Source: Micractinium sp. NFX-FRZ (Eukaryota; Chlorophyta; Trebouxiophyceae; Chlorellales; Chlorellaceae). Taken from it: a DNA stretch of 64,000 nt. The stretch is from assembly GCA_029339195.1 (NCBI GenBank), contig JAPTJF010000267.1:21553-85552 (forward strand), read 5' to 3'. Within the stretch, counting starts at the first letter, position 1. Each line of letters begins with the position of its first letter. Position numbers and translations under genes: made by a program. The notes below the pieces were generated by a model. It was not told the DNA's origin. It searched no databases and worked only from the letters and a program-made list of their open reading frames with translations. Of this stretch, positions 19,812 through 31,240 are shown piece by piece.

Positions 19812-22640
19812 CTACACGGCGTGCCTGTCCGCTTCATACACAACCTTGAGGCGCGGCGCCCTGGCATCCAGCTGGTCCCGCACCGCCGGCAGCGCCTCGG
19901 CTGGCAGGCGCAGGTGCACCTCCCGCAGGCACGGCATGCGCAGCAGGCGGCCCGCCACGTCAGCAGGGGCCACCTGGTCCCCCTCGCCGGCCTCCAACCG
20001 GACTCTCAGCAGCTGTAGGCGGGCGGCAGAGCCCAGCGCTGCCGGCAGGCCGGGCAGCGTGCTGGCCAGCAGGTCGAGCTCCTCCAGCCCTGCAGGGGGG
20101 CGAGCGCACCACCAAAGGCACAACATGCTCCGTCAGCCAGTACAATCACCCAGGCGGAGCAACACATGCGCTGCTGCCCACCAAAAGTGGGCAGCGGGAG
20201 CCCCCGGATGCCCGGCGTGCGCTGCTGGCGGCCAGCAGCTGTGCATGGGAGCACCCCTCCCCGGGGCAGTACCAGCTGGCCCGCATGCATGGTGTGCACC
20301 CCTGGGACCCTGCCTGGCGGCCACAACACGCTCTAAAGCGAGCTTGACTGCATGCACGCCTGGGCGGCCGCAGCCTGTGGCGCGGCACCCTTACCGGAGA
20401 GATACGGCCCCGGCGGGAGGCCCCCCAAGGCGTAGCCCCCCAGGCACAGGCTCCTCAGGGCGCCGGCCTCCACCAGTGCTGCCGGCAGGGAGCGGGCATC
20501 GTCGTCGCCCTTTGCGCACGAGAATGCCAGCTTGGTCAGCCCCGGGGCGTGCTCCAGCAGCAGCGGCAGCGCGCTGCCGGGGAACTGCCACACGTGCAGC
20601 GCCTGCAGGCCTTGCAGTGCGGCGCAGCCCTGCAGGGCCGAAGGCTGCATGAGGCTGGAGAACTCTGGGGTGGGCCCAAGGGGCGTGCCGAGCAGCAGGC
20701 GCGTGAGCGTGACGTCGGGTGGCAGCAGGGCTGTCAGCAGCTGCTGCAGCGTCTCCCCACGCTGCAGCCATGCCGCTGTGAGCTCCAGGTCAGCACACCT
20801 GATGCTGACCCCGCTGCCGCAGCTGCCGCCGCTGCCGGCGCTGCTGGCGCTGCTGGTGATGCTGCTGCTGCTGCTGCGCCCCGCTGAGCGTGCTGTGCTG
20901 TGCACCGGCTCCGGCCAGTGCTGGGACAGGCTGTACTGGAACTTGGCGGAGCTCCGCTGCAGAGCAGGGGGCGGCGGGCTGGGTGGCAGCACGTTTCAAA
21001 AGCGCGCCAGCAGTGCACGTGCAACTTTCAAGGGGGCTGAAAACCCTAGACCCTGATGCATGCAAGCATGGGCAGGGCGGTCCCCCGGAGGCAACTAACT
21101 GCACACAATCCTTCCCATGCACGCACACCAGTACCCCCTCCCCTCGCCTGCAAGGCAGGGAGTGCACGTTAGTCTATGCACGCACCGGCATGGTGCCATG
21201 GTGCCACCGCTTCACCGCCAGGCTGCTGGTGAGCGTCCTGAGGGCGGGGGAGTGCGCTCCGGTGAGGCCCGGCGGCAGCGCGCCACACCACCGCTCCCGC
21301 TCGTCGTGCAGCGTCAGGTGGGCCAGGCCCGGCAGCTGCGCCAGGTCGCCCGCCTCGGGCTGCTGCTTGCCGCCCAACTGGAGCCAGGTCAGGCGCGTGA
21401 GGCAGGTGAGGGTGACCGGCAGGTCGTGCGGCACGGCAAACAGGTAGCGCTGCCCGCGCACGTCGGCCGATTCGCCGTACAGGCTGAGCAGCGCCAGGCT
21501 GGCGCGCAGCTGGCACAGCACGGGGGCCGTGTTGTGGGGCAGCGGCGCGCCGTACGAGTGAAGCGCCAGAGAGGTCAGAGCGGTGAAGCGGGTCAGCCCA
21601 GCCACGGTCTCCGGGCGGCTCGTCAGGCTTTCAAGCACTAGGTGCTTGAGCATGCTGGGGTGCAGCTGGCGCAGGAGGTGCTCGGGCTTCCAGGGGCCGG
21701 TGGCCCCCGCCAGCCGCAGCAGCCCCCTCACGTCTGACAGCTCAAACGCCTCGACGCGCCCCGCCACGCGCGCCAGCAGGCGCTGCTGGGCGGCAAACCA
21801 GGCCTGGAGAGAGCAGGGGGAGTGGCAGGCAGTTGAGAGAAAGTGACAGAGTTGGGCGGCCGGCCCCCTCCGGCTGGCTGGCTGGCTACAAAAGGTGCAT
21901 GGAAAGGGGTAAGGAAGACTATGAGGGCGCTGAAGCCATGCAGCAGCCCTCCAAAGCGCTCGACGGTAGGCGTTGACAGCCCAGCAGCCACCTGGCTCTG
22001 CTCTGGGTTCAGGTAGCCGCCCTGGTAGGACAGCGTGAGGGTGCGCCACAGGCGGGGGTCGGAGAAGAGCAGGCGCTGGAAGCGGGAGCACACCGCGGCC
22101 AGGCAGGGGCTGCGGGGAAGGTGCGGGGTGCAGCAGGCCGGGGGGGTGGGGGTGGGGGTCAGGAGGCAGGGGTGTGGGGGGGGGTGCGCGGTTGAAGTGC
22201 ACACCACGGCCAGGGCTGCAGCAAGGCGTGTGCGCATGTCAATTCTAGTCTGTGGGCGCTTGAATCGGGGCGGGGGCGGATGTGGGGTGTGCTCGGGAAG
22301 GCAGGCGCTACTGTGAGGAGCAAGCGGGCCTTGTGTGTGCAGTGACCACCTGTCTCAAACTCCTGTACAGGCTGCCTCGCTGCCCCCAGCTGCCCGCTCA
22401 CCCTGTCTCCTCCACAGGTCCTGCCAGCACAAAGATATCACACCACAGCGCGTCAGGCAGGTCGTCCCAGCAGCAGGCGGCGTGGGCCGTGCCGGCGGGC
22501 TTGCTGGCGGAGCCGGTGCCACCGGCTGCTGCACCGTGGGCCGGCCTGGCGGGCGACGGTGGGGCAGCAGCATGCGCCGAGCAGGGTGGAGTGTGCTCCT
22601 TCTGCAGCAGGGCAGAGGAGAGGAGGCGGGGAGACCCCAT
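19812..22640 (-). CDS. F-box / leucine-rich-repeat protein 1
   Basis: Probable substrate-recognition subunit of an SCF ubiquitin ligase. Exons (minus): 22640 to about 22401, about 22108-21992, 21806 to about 21190, 20956-20395 and 20089-19812. The F-box is split by the first intron: WDDLPDALWCDIFVLAG in exon 1, then LAAVCSRFQRLLFSDPRLWRTLTL in exon 2. LRR-like segments follow, e.g. LTSLALHSYGAPL, LTRLTWLQLGG, LAHLTLHDE, LQALHVWQF and LRSLCLGGYALGGLPPGPYLSG. The last exon has LEELDLLASTLPGLP and ends APRLKVVYEADRHAV. It shares the GPYLSG element with the two F-box/LRR genes on the same strand, so the three are probably paralogues. ATG at 22640 is in frame; the donor near 21190 is uncertain. 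The target is unknown. Confidence 0.82.
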
Positions 22641-23853
22641 CAGTCAAGCCCTAGCAGCCAGCTGCCCCGGCCGCTGGCCCCTGCCGGTGGTGCCGCCCAG
22701 GTGCTGCAAGCGGCCTGCCTCTCCGGAATGGCATATTCACGGGCGCTGGCAGGACCCGCTGATACTACGGACGCAGATGGCCGTGCCTGGTCGGGCAGCG
22801 AGGCGCAGGCCCCCATATTTCTTTTGTCTCGTCTCGATCGCAGCGGGGAGCCTTTCAAACAGCAGCCCAGCAAGCAGCAGTTGCGCCCGTTTACAGTGGT
22901 CGTCTAGACAGCGGCAGGCGTGTGGAGGGGGACAGGGGGCGCCACGGCGGCCAGCTGGGCAAGCGGTGGCGCGCCCCTCGTGGGACTACTGGGGGTAGAC
23001 AAAGAAATTTGCCAGATAGCAGTTGCAACCGATGTAAAGCAAGTCACATGCACGATTGCATGACCGTGGGCGAGCGGCAGTGCAAGGGCCTGCAGGCGGC
23101 GGCGTGCTTGCGCCTAGCAAAATGGTACTGGTGGGAGACGGAGCAGGAAGAGGCCCAGTAGTGCCTGACTTAGCTCTGCGCTATGGAGACCTCGTCAAGC
23201 AGCTACATCAATTGAAGATCGGTTCGTGGACGCTTCCAGAAGCCGCGCGCCTGCATGCAGGAGCTGGCCGCTGTCGGACCCCACGTCCCGGCGCCGGCGC
23301 CGGGTGGCGCGCGCCAAATCACAGGAACCCTGGGCTCCAGTGACAGCGGTGCTGTCCTTGAATCATTGAGCCCCACCTTCGTGTGTGCCAAGGTGAGGAT
23401 GTTCCCGATGCTGCCGTGCGGGTCTCTCTTGGAGCTATGTTGGCTGCACCCCTGCCGCTGACTGCCACCTAGCTGGGCTGCCAAGTGGGCTCGGACATGT
23501 GGTGCCCAGAGCTGTACTGCCATGTTGAGCAAGCGCACGACACACGGTGATTCGAAACAGGCGCGGAGCTTGTTTGACACGACACCAATCAAGCCCTGTG
23601 ACCGTGCAGCATGGTTCAACGCAGGTTCAACGCTGTTGCCTGCTCTACTGCCTGCCCTGCTGGCAGCCGGCCAGCCCACTGCCTGGGTGCCTGCCAGACA
23701 GCCTGACACCCAGCTCCCAACTCTAAACACGGTCGCCCAGCCGGGAAGGATCCGGTCATTGCTTACAGTCCAGAAGGTGCGTCTTTACAGGACAGCTACG
23801 CCGGCTGGCCAGAGTGCCCGGCCACCTTCTGCATTGACCGCGAGGCGGGGCTA
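22641..23853. other. long intergenic region, no supported gene
   Basis: Open frames here lack recognisable domains or splice context. TTACA at 23764-23768 and 23785-23789 lies 65-90 bases past the stop of the next minus-strand gene and probably serves as its TGTAA poly(A) signal. There is an 18 bp perfect palindrome at 23287-23304. Confidence 0.55.
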
Positions 23854-26312
23854 CTAGCCCGCAGGCGCGTCAGCGCCCACCGCCGCACGTGCCGCCCACG
23901 CCTTGCACAAGAGCCACACGTGGCCCCCGAGCACCCAGGCCGCCACCGCCACTTGCGCCTGGTCATAACCCTCACTGCCTATGCAAATATCTGCCAGCGC
24001 CGACTCGACGGCACGCCACGCCCGCCCCGACGCTGCAGCAGCGGCCCGCGCCCAGCCCCAGGCGGCATAGCTCCGAGGCTGCGCCGTGGGTTGCCCCGCC
24101 GCTGATGCTGCTGGCCGCGCGCGCGCGGTGGCCGGCCGCAGGGCGTCGGGCCAGGTGCGGGCGGCGATCAGCAGCGGCACCGCAACTCCCAGCACACACT
24201 GCTGGAACGTCAGCACCGCCATGCAATCTCTGACCTGGTCCTCCGCTGGGACCGAGGCTGCACAGCCAAGGGTGGCGGCAGGGGCGGAAGGGGGCATGGT
24301 GGGCGAGGCATGCGCATCCTGACACGAGCGCTGCCAGTGCATGTAGCTGCCGCCGATGCTCCCTTTGCGCAACACATGACATGCATGCCCAAGACAAGGG
24401 CACATCCAGCGCCCCACGCCTGCAAAGCCGCGTGGCCTGCCCGCCCAACGCTTTTCCTCTTCTTGCCCCGCCTGGCCCCATCAAGCAGGGCTGCCTTCCG
24501 CCCCGCGTGCCGCTTCCCCCAAAGGCAACGGCCTTGCCTTGCCTTGCCTTGTCTTGCCCTGACCCTGCCCAAGCTTGCCTCCTGCCCAGCAGCCCGTCTC
24601 CCCCCACCACCAATGGCCTGCTCCCAAGGCCTCCCAGAAAAGCCTGCCTCACCTTCCGGAAACGCCACCAGGGTGGGCAGCAGGACAGGCAGCACGTCGA
24701 GCACGCGCATCAGCGATGACATGCGGCGCCGGGACACGGGGTGCGCCAGCAGCGGCTGTGCGCAGTAGGCCGCATGGTTGGCACCCAGCGCCATGGTACC
24801 CGCCTGCTGTATCAGGATGGCCAGTGCTGGCTGGGGCAGCAGGGCGCCCGCGCCCGCGTGGATCAGCCAGCAAGTGCCTGCACGGCAGGCGGCCACTTGT
24901 GTTGGTAACTTGGTTTGGCAGTGGTGGGCAGTGGTCGCCAAGGCAGGCAGGCGGGCAGGCAGGCAGGCAGGCAGGCGCACGGCGGCGAGCAAGCAGCGGG
25001 AGCCTGGCGGAGACGCCAAGCCGGGGGCAGCGAGGGGCAGGGCACACTGCACATGGCCCGGCTGCTGCAGGCCAGTTAGGAGCGTGCTGCAGCTCGAGAA
25101 GAAGAGCTGACACACACACAGCGGTTGGCTTGAGGGGGAGACAGATGCCAGTCAGGATTCCCCGGCCCTCGCTCACCCAGCGCCACTCGCAGGTAATCCG
25201 CCGCGGCTCCCAGCCAGCCCCACCCAGCCCCAGACGGCGTAGCAGCAGCGAGGCTCCCTCCTGCGATGCAACAGCAGCACAGGGCGAATGGCGCTTGAGG
25301 CTGCGCAGCAGCAGCGTTGGGAAGGGCGCAGCAGCAGCAGCAGCAGCAGCAGCGTGCAACACACACAGAAGGTATGCTGCATCACTCGATCACAGAAGCG
25401 CGGGCAGTGGAGAAAGACCTAGACCATGCCCCTCACCGTGACGGAACGGTGGGACGGCACTGTGCCCGCAGCCAGTCGGATGCCTCCATTGATCCACACT
25501 CTGCCGGGGCATAACGGGGGGGCGGGGGTTGCATGGGCGCCAGGCCCGGCGGGCTCACGGGCACTGCTCACACCCCTCACAGCTTTCCTGCAGCACCCTG
25601 CAGCCGGAACCTTTCCAGACCTGTCGATGCCAGCGCAACAGGGGCAGACTGCTGCCAGCTGCTGCCAGGGTGGCACGCTGATGCAATGCTTACTCACCTC
25701 CATCGGAGCCAGGCCGCATGGGGCAGCAGCGTGAGTGTTAGGATGTACACTGCCTCGAGCGCCAGCAGGAGCGCCTGATGCAGGTGCCCGCTAGGCGTGA
25801 GGCCGGCTGCTGTGCGCCACCAGAAAATCAGCGTCATGCTCGTTCCAAAGGCACCGACAGCCAGCTCCATGCGCCGTGCGAGGCGGTGCCACAGCAGCAC
25901 TGGTGGCGGCGGGACCAGCGGGGCGGGTGTCAGCGGCAGCTGTGCCTGATCCAGCAGCGCCGTCCGTGCCGGTGGTCGAAGCTCGGCAGTGTTGCGCCGC
26001 CGCCAACTGGCAGCCCCCGCTCGGCTTGCAAGCCTCCGTCCGAGAGCCCGCTGCTCAGGTGGTCCCGCCATCAAGCAGCCGGAAGCTGCCCGCTTTCTCA
26101 CACAATTCCAAGCTATCCTGAGAATCAAGGTGATCCAAGACGGCCACAGGTGCAACTGCGGCAAGCCCCACATCCACTTAGGCAGCTGCCGCCGCCCGCA
26201 GCGCGCCGCCAGCCACTCGTTCTTGTCGCCGGTACAGTAGCAGCACCTGCAGCCGTGTACAATCTGCCGTAGGCTGTGGTTGCTGAGGAAGTAAACTGAG
26301 CCAGCCCCTGAG
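23854..26312 (-). CDS. multi-pass membrane protein of unknown family
   Basis: Not recognised. The clearest exons (minus) are about 26312-25698, 25500-25437, about 25270-25185, one starting near 25108, about 24892-24652 and about 24284-23854. Hydrophobic stretches suited to membrane spans include WITLILRIAWNCV, LAVGAFGTSMTLIFWW, HLHQALLLALEAVYILTLTL, VLDVLPVLLPTLVAF, QQCVLGVAVPLLIAA and VAVAAWVLGGHVWLLCK, so about six spans. The first exon includes YCTGDKNEWLAARCGRRQLP, which reads as coding but matches nothing I know. The true start is unresolved: an ATG at 26375 is open but in another frame, so a splice or a different start is needed. The donor after the exon near 25108 is also unclear. Existence of a gene is likely; exact exons are tentative. 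Confidence 0.5.
24941..24976. repeat. GGCA tetranucleotide run
   Basis: Repeated GGCA with one GGCG interruption, inside an intron of the membrane-protein gene. Similar GGCA runs occur near 3350, 11,870, 33,785 and 42,360. Confidence 0.85.
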
Positions 26313-28034
26313 AAATTGACACATGGTAGCTAGAGGGTAGCTGGAGGGCAGAAGGGCGGCACCAGCGCTGGCCATCGCTTCATGCTGCAGCAGGGCAGGC
26401 AGGCAGCAGGGGCGGCAGCAGGGGTCAAGAGTCGATGCAGCGTTAGAGGGCCTGTGCCCCCCGTGCGACACTTGCGACGGCGGCCTGCTCGCTGCGGCAG
26501 CGTGCTTGGCAGTGAGGAATCTGTGGGTGCTCCGCAAGGCGGCGGCTGGCGTGGCACGAGTCCAGCTGGGTTGCCCTTCTTGAAAGCAGTGTTGTGCCAG
26601 ACACCCCCACTGGCATGGGCTGGGATTGTGGAGGGTTTGATCCCAACTAGCATGCAAGATGTGCCACAAGGTGGACGATTACTGACCTGCCCAGGTTCCA
26701 AGGCAGGCAGCAGCGCAGACATGTGGGCGCCTCCCGTGTGCGGGGGCACGGCCAACAGCACTGCACGGCCAACAGCCTGCACGGCCAACAGTCAACAGCC
26801 TGCACGGCCAACAGCACTGCTGCCCGCGTCATGCATCGTGCCCATCGCCTGCGCTGACCAAAAGGCCGTTGACTGGTGTACTGCACCGGGTTTGGCGTGC
26901 TTGTGCCTCCCTGTCTCCGAAATCGCGGCTGCGCAGTCAAGCCGGGCAAGGCAAGTGGTATTCAGCAGTGCACAGGGGGCGCAGTCAGGTCGTCCAACCT
27001 CACACAGTGTGCAACACGTCGACTGACCTTCCTCGACGCTGTTTGGTTTACATGACTGCCCCGACGGGGGCAGGGTCCAATTCAGAGAAGGGAGAAGGAC
27101 AGCAACGGATCCAAGGAGCGCCGCAGAGGCAGGAAAGCTGGCCGCTGGGTGGCAAATTCTGGCCAGCCAAAGTCACGCTATGCATGCCGTGGTTGTGGCG
27201 GAACAGGTCTTGCAAAGGTTCAGATCTTGCAAAAATTACCAAAGTGGCTTCCATTTAGTGAATCATGAAGCTTCGGGCCCAGGCGATGAGTGAGCCTGAG
27301 TCCTTGGCAGGGGCGGCGGGCCCAAGTTAGGCAGCACAGGGCAGGGAGGGCAAAAGAGGCGGCTGTAGGTATGCCCAACATGCAAGAGGTAACCATGCCA
27401 TCAAGCACCCTGCTTAGGTTTCAATCTGCAGATGGCACTGGCCCTGACCGCTCTGACTGTGTGCTCTTCACACCCTGCTCTGCCCTGCCCACCCCAACCC
27501 AAGGCTGCCTGAGCGGCAGCCAACTGCTGCACTGCCATGTACGTTGTAATGTCTGTGTCATTACAACTTTCTGTGCAAGGATGACATGCATGCAGTGTTA
27601 TTTGGCAAGAGGGAGAGAGTGGGATTAAAGAGAGCAACGAAGCAGTCAAGGCAGGTACAGGCGGGTCTGGTTTGCGTCAGTCAAAAGTTTGTTTGGGTGG
27701 ATGGGTGGGATGGATGGAATACGAAAGGAAGACATGGGTAAGGGAAACATACGGGGTTCAAGGGCGAGGGATGTGTGTGATGAAACAACCAGACTCCAGC
27801 CGCCAGCCCTGCCCGCCGGCCCCGCCATGCGGCCGAGGCCGGTAGGCCGAGCCAGCCCACTGCCTTTATGACTGACCACCAGCAGCCTAGCCACACCGGC
27901 GTGGCGGCCAGGCTGTAAAGATGTGATGGCAGGCCAAGGATGGCCCCCCTCGCATTGGCGGCCCGGCCCGCCGATCCCCAGGCAGATGCTGGCAGCCAGC
28001 CAGGCGGAGGCTGCCAGCTGGGCGCAGGTGCAGG
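26313..28034. other. long region without a supported gene
   Basis: Lies upstream of the membrane-protein gene and downstream of F-box gene 2. A tandem repeat of CACGGCCAACAG type fills 26749-26820. No convincing exon chain is seen; an extra 5' exon of the membrane gene could sit near 26300-26400. Confidence 0.5.
26749..26820. repeat. CTGCACGGCCAACAG short tandem repeat
   Basis: Four imperfect units of GCACGGCCAACAG with CCT or CACTG spacers, in intergenic sequence. Confidence 0.85.
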
Positions 28035-30616
28035 TCAGTCCACGGCCTTGAAGTTGACGGTGGGGTGGCGGCGGCGCAGCTCGGCCAGGTCGCGCTCGTC
28101 CGACAGCATGTCGGCGGTGAACTCCAGCTTGCGGAAGCGAGGCTTGCCCGCCAGCAGCTGGCCCACGTCTGCGGGCGGGAGGGTGGCGGGGGCAGGAGGG
28201 CGTGGTCAGGGGCGTGCAATGGGCGGCACAACAAAGGTAAATCCTGCCGTTTGAGACTAAATCCAGGAGTAAGAACCAGGGGCGAAAAGCAATCGCCCAC
28301 ACCCTGTGTACTGGGCCGCCCGCCCGCCCGGCGCGCACCTTCCAGGCTCAGCTGCAGCCCCATGCAGCGGTTGATGCGCAGCACCTCCAGCCCCGTGGCC
28401 GCGGCCAGCGGCTCGAGCAGCACGTCAAAGGGGGTGTCGTCCTGGAAGCCTCCGGATTCGCTCATGGCCAGCACACGCAGGCCCGCCAGGTAGGGCCCGC
28501 CAGGGATGCAGGGGCGCTGCAGCGGCGTGTGGGGTGGGATGCAAGGGGGGTGGGGAAGATGCTATCAACACTGCTATCAGCAGTGCGGGGTGCCCACCGG
28601 CCCAGGCCCCGTGCCCTTTTGAAACTAATCTGCCTACCCACCTCCAACATGTCATTACTCGCACTCAGCAGCAGGCTCCCTTCCTTGCCCTCCGCCCATC
28701 ACCCCGGGGGAGCGACCACGCACACACTCAGGTGGCGCCGCGTGCCCTCCCTCCTGCAGCCTGCCCACCCACCCACCTCTGTCATGGCGTTGTACCCAAT
28801 GAGCAGGGAGCGCAGGCGGGTGAGGCCAGACACGCTGGCGGGCACCGCCCGCAGCCCGCACTCCCGCATCTCCAGCACCTGCAGCCCAGCCAGCCCAGCC
28901 AGCGCCACAGGCAGTCAGTCAGGCAGGCAGTCGGGAGTCCAAGTCAGGGCAGGTCGGGCCAGCCACGGCCGGGTGCGCCGCGCAGACGGGCGGCTGGCAG
29001 CGGGTGCAGCAGCGAGGCGCGGCGGCCGCCCGCTGCACCCTTCCTCGGGGCGCCGCCGCTGCCCACCTGTCCAGCCCGGGAGTCATCCCAGCCATTCAGC
29101 AAGTCACCCAGCCAGCCCTCCAGCGATCCAGCAGGACACAACATCAAGCAACCTACTGTTAGCCACACACACCAACCTGCAGGTTGGTCAGCTGCGCCAG
29201 CGGCTCCAGCGCTGCGCCGTTGCTCCCCAGGGCGTCGTTCTCGTTGAGCGTCAGGCTGCTCAGGTGCGGCATGCTGGCCAGTACGCGGGGCACGCGGGAG
29301 AGGCAGCAGTTGGAGAGGTCCAGGCGCTGCGCAAGCAGCAGGCGGGGGGGGCAGCAGACGCACAGCGGGCAGCAGTTTAGCACAGCACAGCACAGCAGTA
29401 GTTGCGGTCCACAGTTGCACGGCACTGTAGAGCACAGACAGCAGCAGCAGCAGCAGCAGCCACAATCATCAACATGCCCACCTGCAGCACCAGCACCACC
29501 AGCTGCAGCAGACGGCAGCAGGCGGCAACACCGGCGGCACAAGTGCAGATGGCAGAGCACACACACCTGCAGGTTTGTCAGCCCTGCCAGCCTGTCCAGC
29601 GTGAGCTCGTTGTCAAATGTGGCACACTGCAGCGCCAAAGTGTGCAGCTGCGGACACCGCCTGCGGCAGACGGCGGTGGAAGGAGGCGGCGGCAGCAGTG
29701 GCAGCCAGTCACAACGGGCAGGCACCTTTGCAGGCGGCAGGCGAGGCTGGCGCATGTGCATGCGGGTGTGCTGTGCAGGCAGTATAGCGTGCATGCGCTT
29801 GCTGGTGCAGCACGGTGGCACGCACCCCAGGTGTGTGGGGATGCTGTACAGCCCCTCCTCCCCGCAGTAGCTCAGCTCCAGCCGTGTGAGGCCTGCAGGG
29901 CGGCAGCAGCAGCGGCAGCGTGGGATGGCGGGCAGTCGGTGCCACGCTTCGCCGCGTGCCAAGAATGCTACAGCTGCCCCCCAGCAGCAGGCGGGCGCTG
30001 CTGCCGCACGCGCCCCGCCGGACGCCCCCGCCGCACCGCCCATCTGCTGCGTGGCGGGGTGCTCACCACCAGATGAGATGCGCCTGTCCCCGCTAGGAAA
30101 CCCACCCGCCTGTCAACTCGGCCCGCCCGCCCGCCGCCAGCACCCACCTGGCGGCCACACCGCCTCGCCGATGCTGTGGTCACACACATCATCTAGCTCC
30201 AGACTGCGCAGGTTTGGCGTGAGCGACAGCCAGGGCGCCGTACACCCGGCCACTGCGCAGCTCTGGCCGTCGCCTGCGATGCGCAGGTGCTCCAGGCCGC
30301 GCCCCACCACGCCCAGCAGCGCCAGGATGGGCGCCCACGCCGCGTCGGTGGCAATGCTCACATGCAGGCTGCGCACAAGGCCCTCCCGCCGCACGAACCA
30401 GGCGTAGAGCTCGGTCATTGCCACCGTCTGACGAAAGTCCTCGGGGAAGGACAGCTGCACCTGCTCGCAGAGGTCGGCGGAGGAGGCGGCGAGCGCAGCG
30501 AAGCGCTTGCACACCAGGGGCACCACCAAGCGGCGATCCAAGGGTGGAAGCAGCCGCAGCACCGCCACGAGCGCCGAGTCGGGCAGCTGCAGCAGCCGCC
30601 CGTGGTGGACCGCCAT
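28035..30616 (-). CDS. F-box / leucine-rich-repeat protein 2
   Basis: Probable SCF ubiquitin-ligase substrate receptor. Exons (minus) are about 30616-30150, 29893-29832, 29662-29571, 29325-29178, 28877-28777, 28515-28341 and 28168-28035. The N-terminal F-box is LLQLPDSALVAVLRLLPPLD followed by VPLVCKRFAALAASSADL. LRR segments then fall roughly one per exon: LRSLELDDV, LTRLELSYCGEEGLYSIP, LHTLALQCATFD, RLDLSNCCLSRVPRVLASMP, LEMRECGLRAVPASVSGLT, GGPYLAGLRVLAMSES and LEVLRINRCMGLQLSLE. It ends RRRHPTVNFKAVD. The start at 30616 sits in a CGCCATGG context. The GPYLAGL element and a similar C-terminus link it to the neighbouring F-box genes. No target can be inferred. Confidence 0.85.
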
Positions 30617-31240
30617 GGCGCGGGTTCTCTTGCTGCAGACACTGTGCGCCAATCGATGGCCCAATGGGGACTGCGCACAGGCCGCCTCACTCACACTATT
30701 GGGTGTTGGGGCTGTCAGTGACACGGAGGCCGAGGTGGAAGGGTCGCTTTCTGCGGGCCGGCAGGCCCTCTCATGTGGGTGGGTGGGACCCATTTCGAGT
30801 TCGGTCTTGGTGCAGCAGCAGGAGGGGTTGGGGGGCGAGGGGCCACGGCAGGCGGAGATGCCTGAGAGCAAGGTTGAGGCCCTTGTGCGAATTGCAAAGC
30901 GTACTAGGTCTTTCAAAGCGCTGTGAATGTGGGAAGGCGAAGAGTAAACAGGGAGGCGACTTTCGCATGACCACATCTGCTGGGCATATTTGCATGCACT
31001 CAAGTGCGCAGGTGGCGGCGTGGCTGGCAGGAGGCACACGGTACCGCACGGTTAATTGCATTGGCTGTGGGCATTGCTAGCGCCCGCATCATCTTCCCAC
31101 GCCTTCATGTACCAGTGCCTGACACCGATTGATGGCGTGTCCTACAGCTTGCGTTACACGTCGGCGGATACCTGAGCGCAGGGTATCGCTGGCGCTGCCG
31201 CACGCGCGTGCACCAATGGTGACCAACACATGCACGCGTC
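30617..31240. other. intergenic region between F-box genes 2 and 3
   Basis: Promoter side of F-box gene 2 and 3' flank of F-box gene 3, both on the minus strand. The frame of gene 2 stays open upstream to about 31039, but no splice or ATG supports extension. TTACA at 31154-31158 (minus TGTAA) lies 83 bases past the gene 3 stop. Confidence 0.55.

Noticed and set aside
23203..23730. Minus-strand open frame of about 175 codons
   Set aside because: No recognisable domain, membrane span or splice partner; low-complexity-free but not convincing as coding.
30617..31039. N-terminal extension of F-box protein 2
   Set aside because: The frame is open to about 31039, but the added sequence is Ser/Pro/Cys-rich without a domain, and the ATG at 30616 has a good CGCCATGG context right before the F-box.
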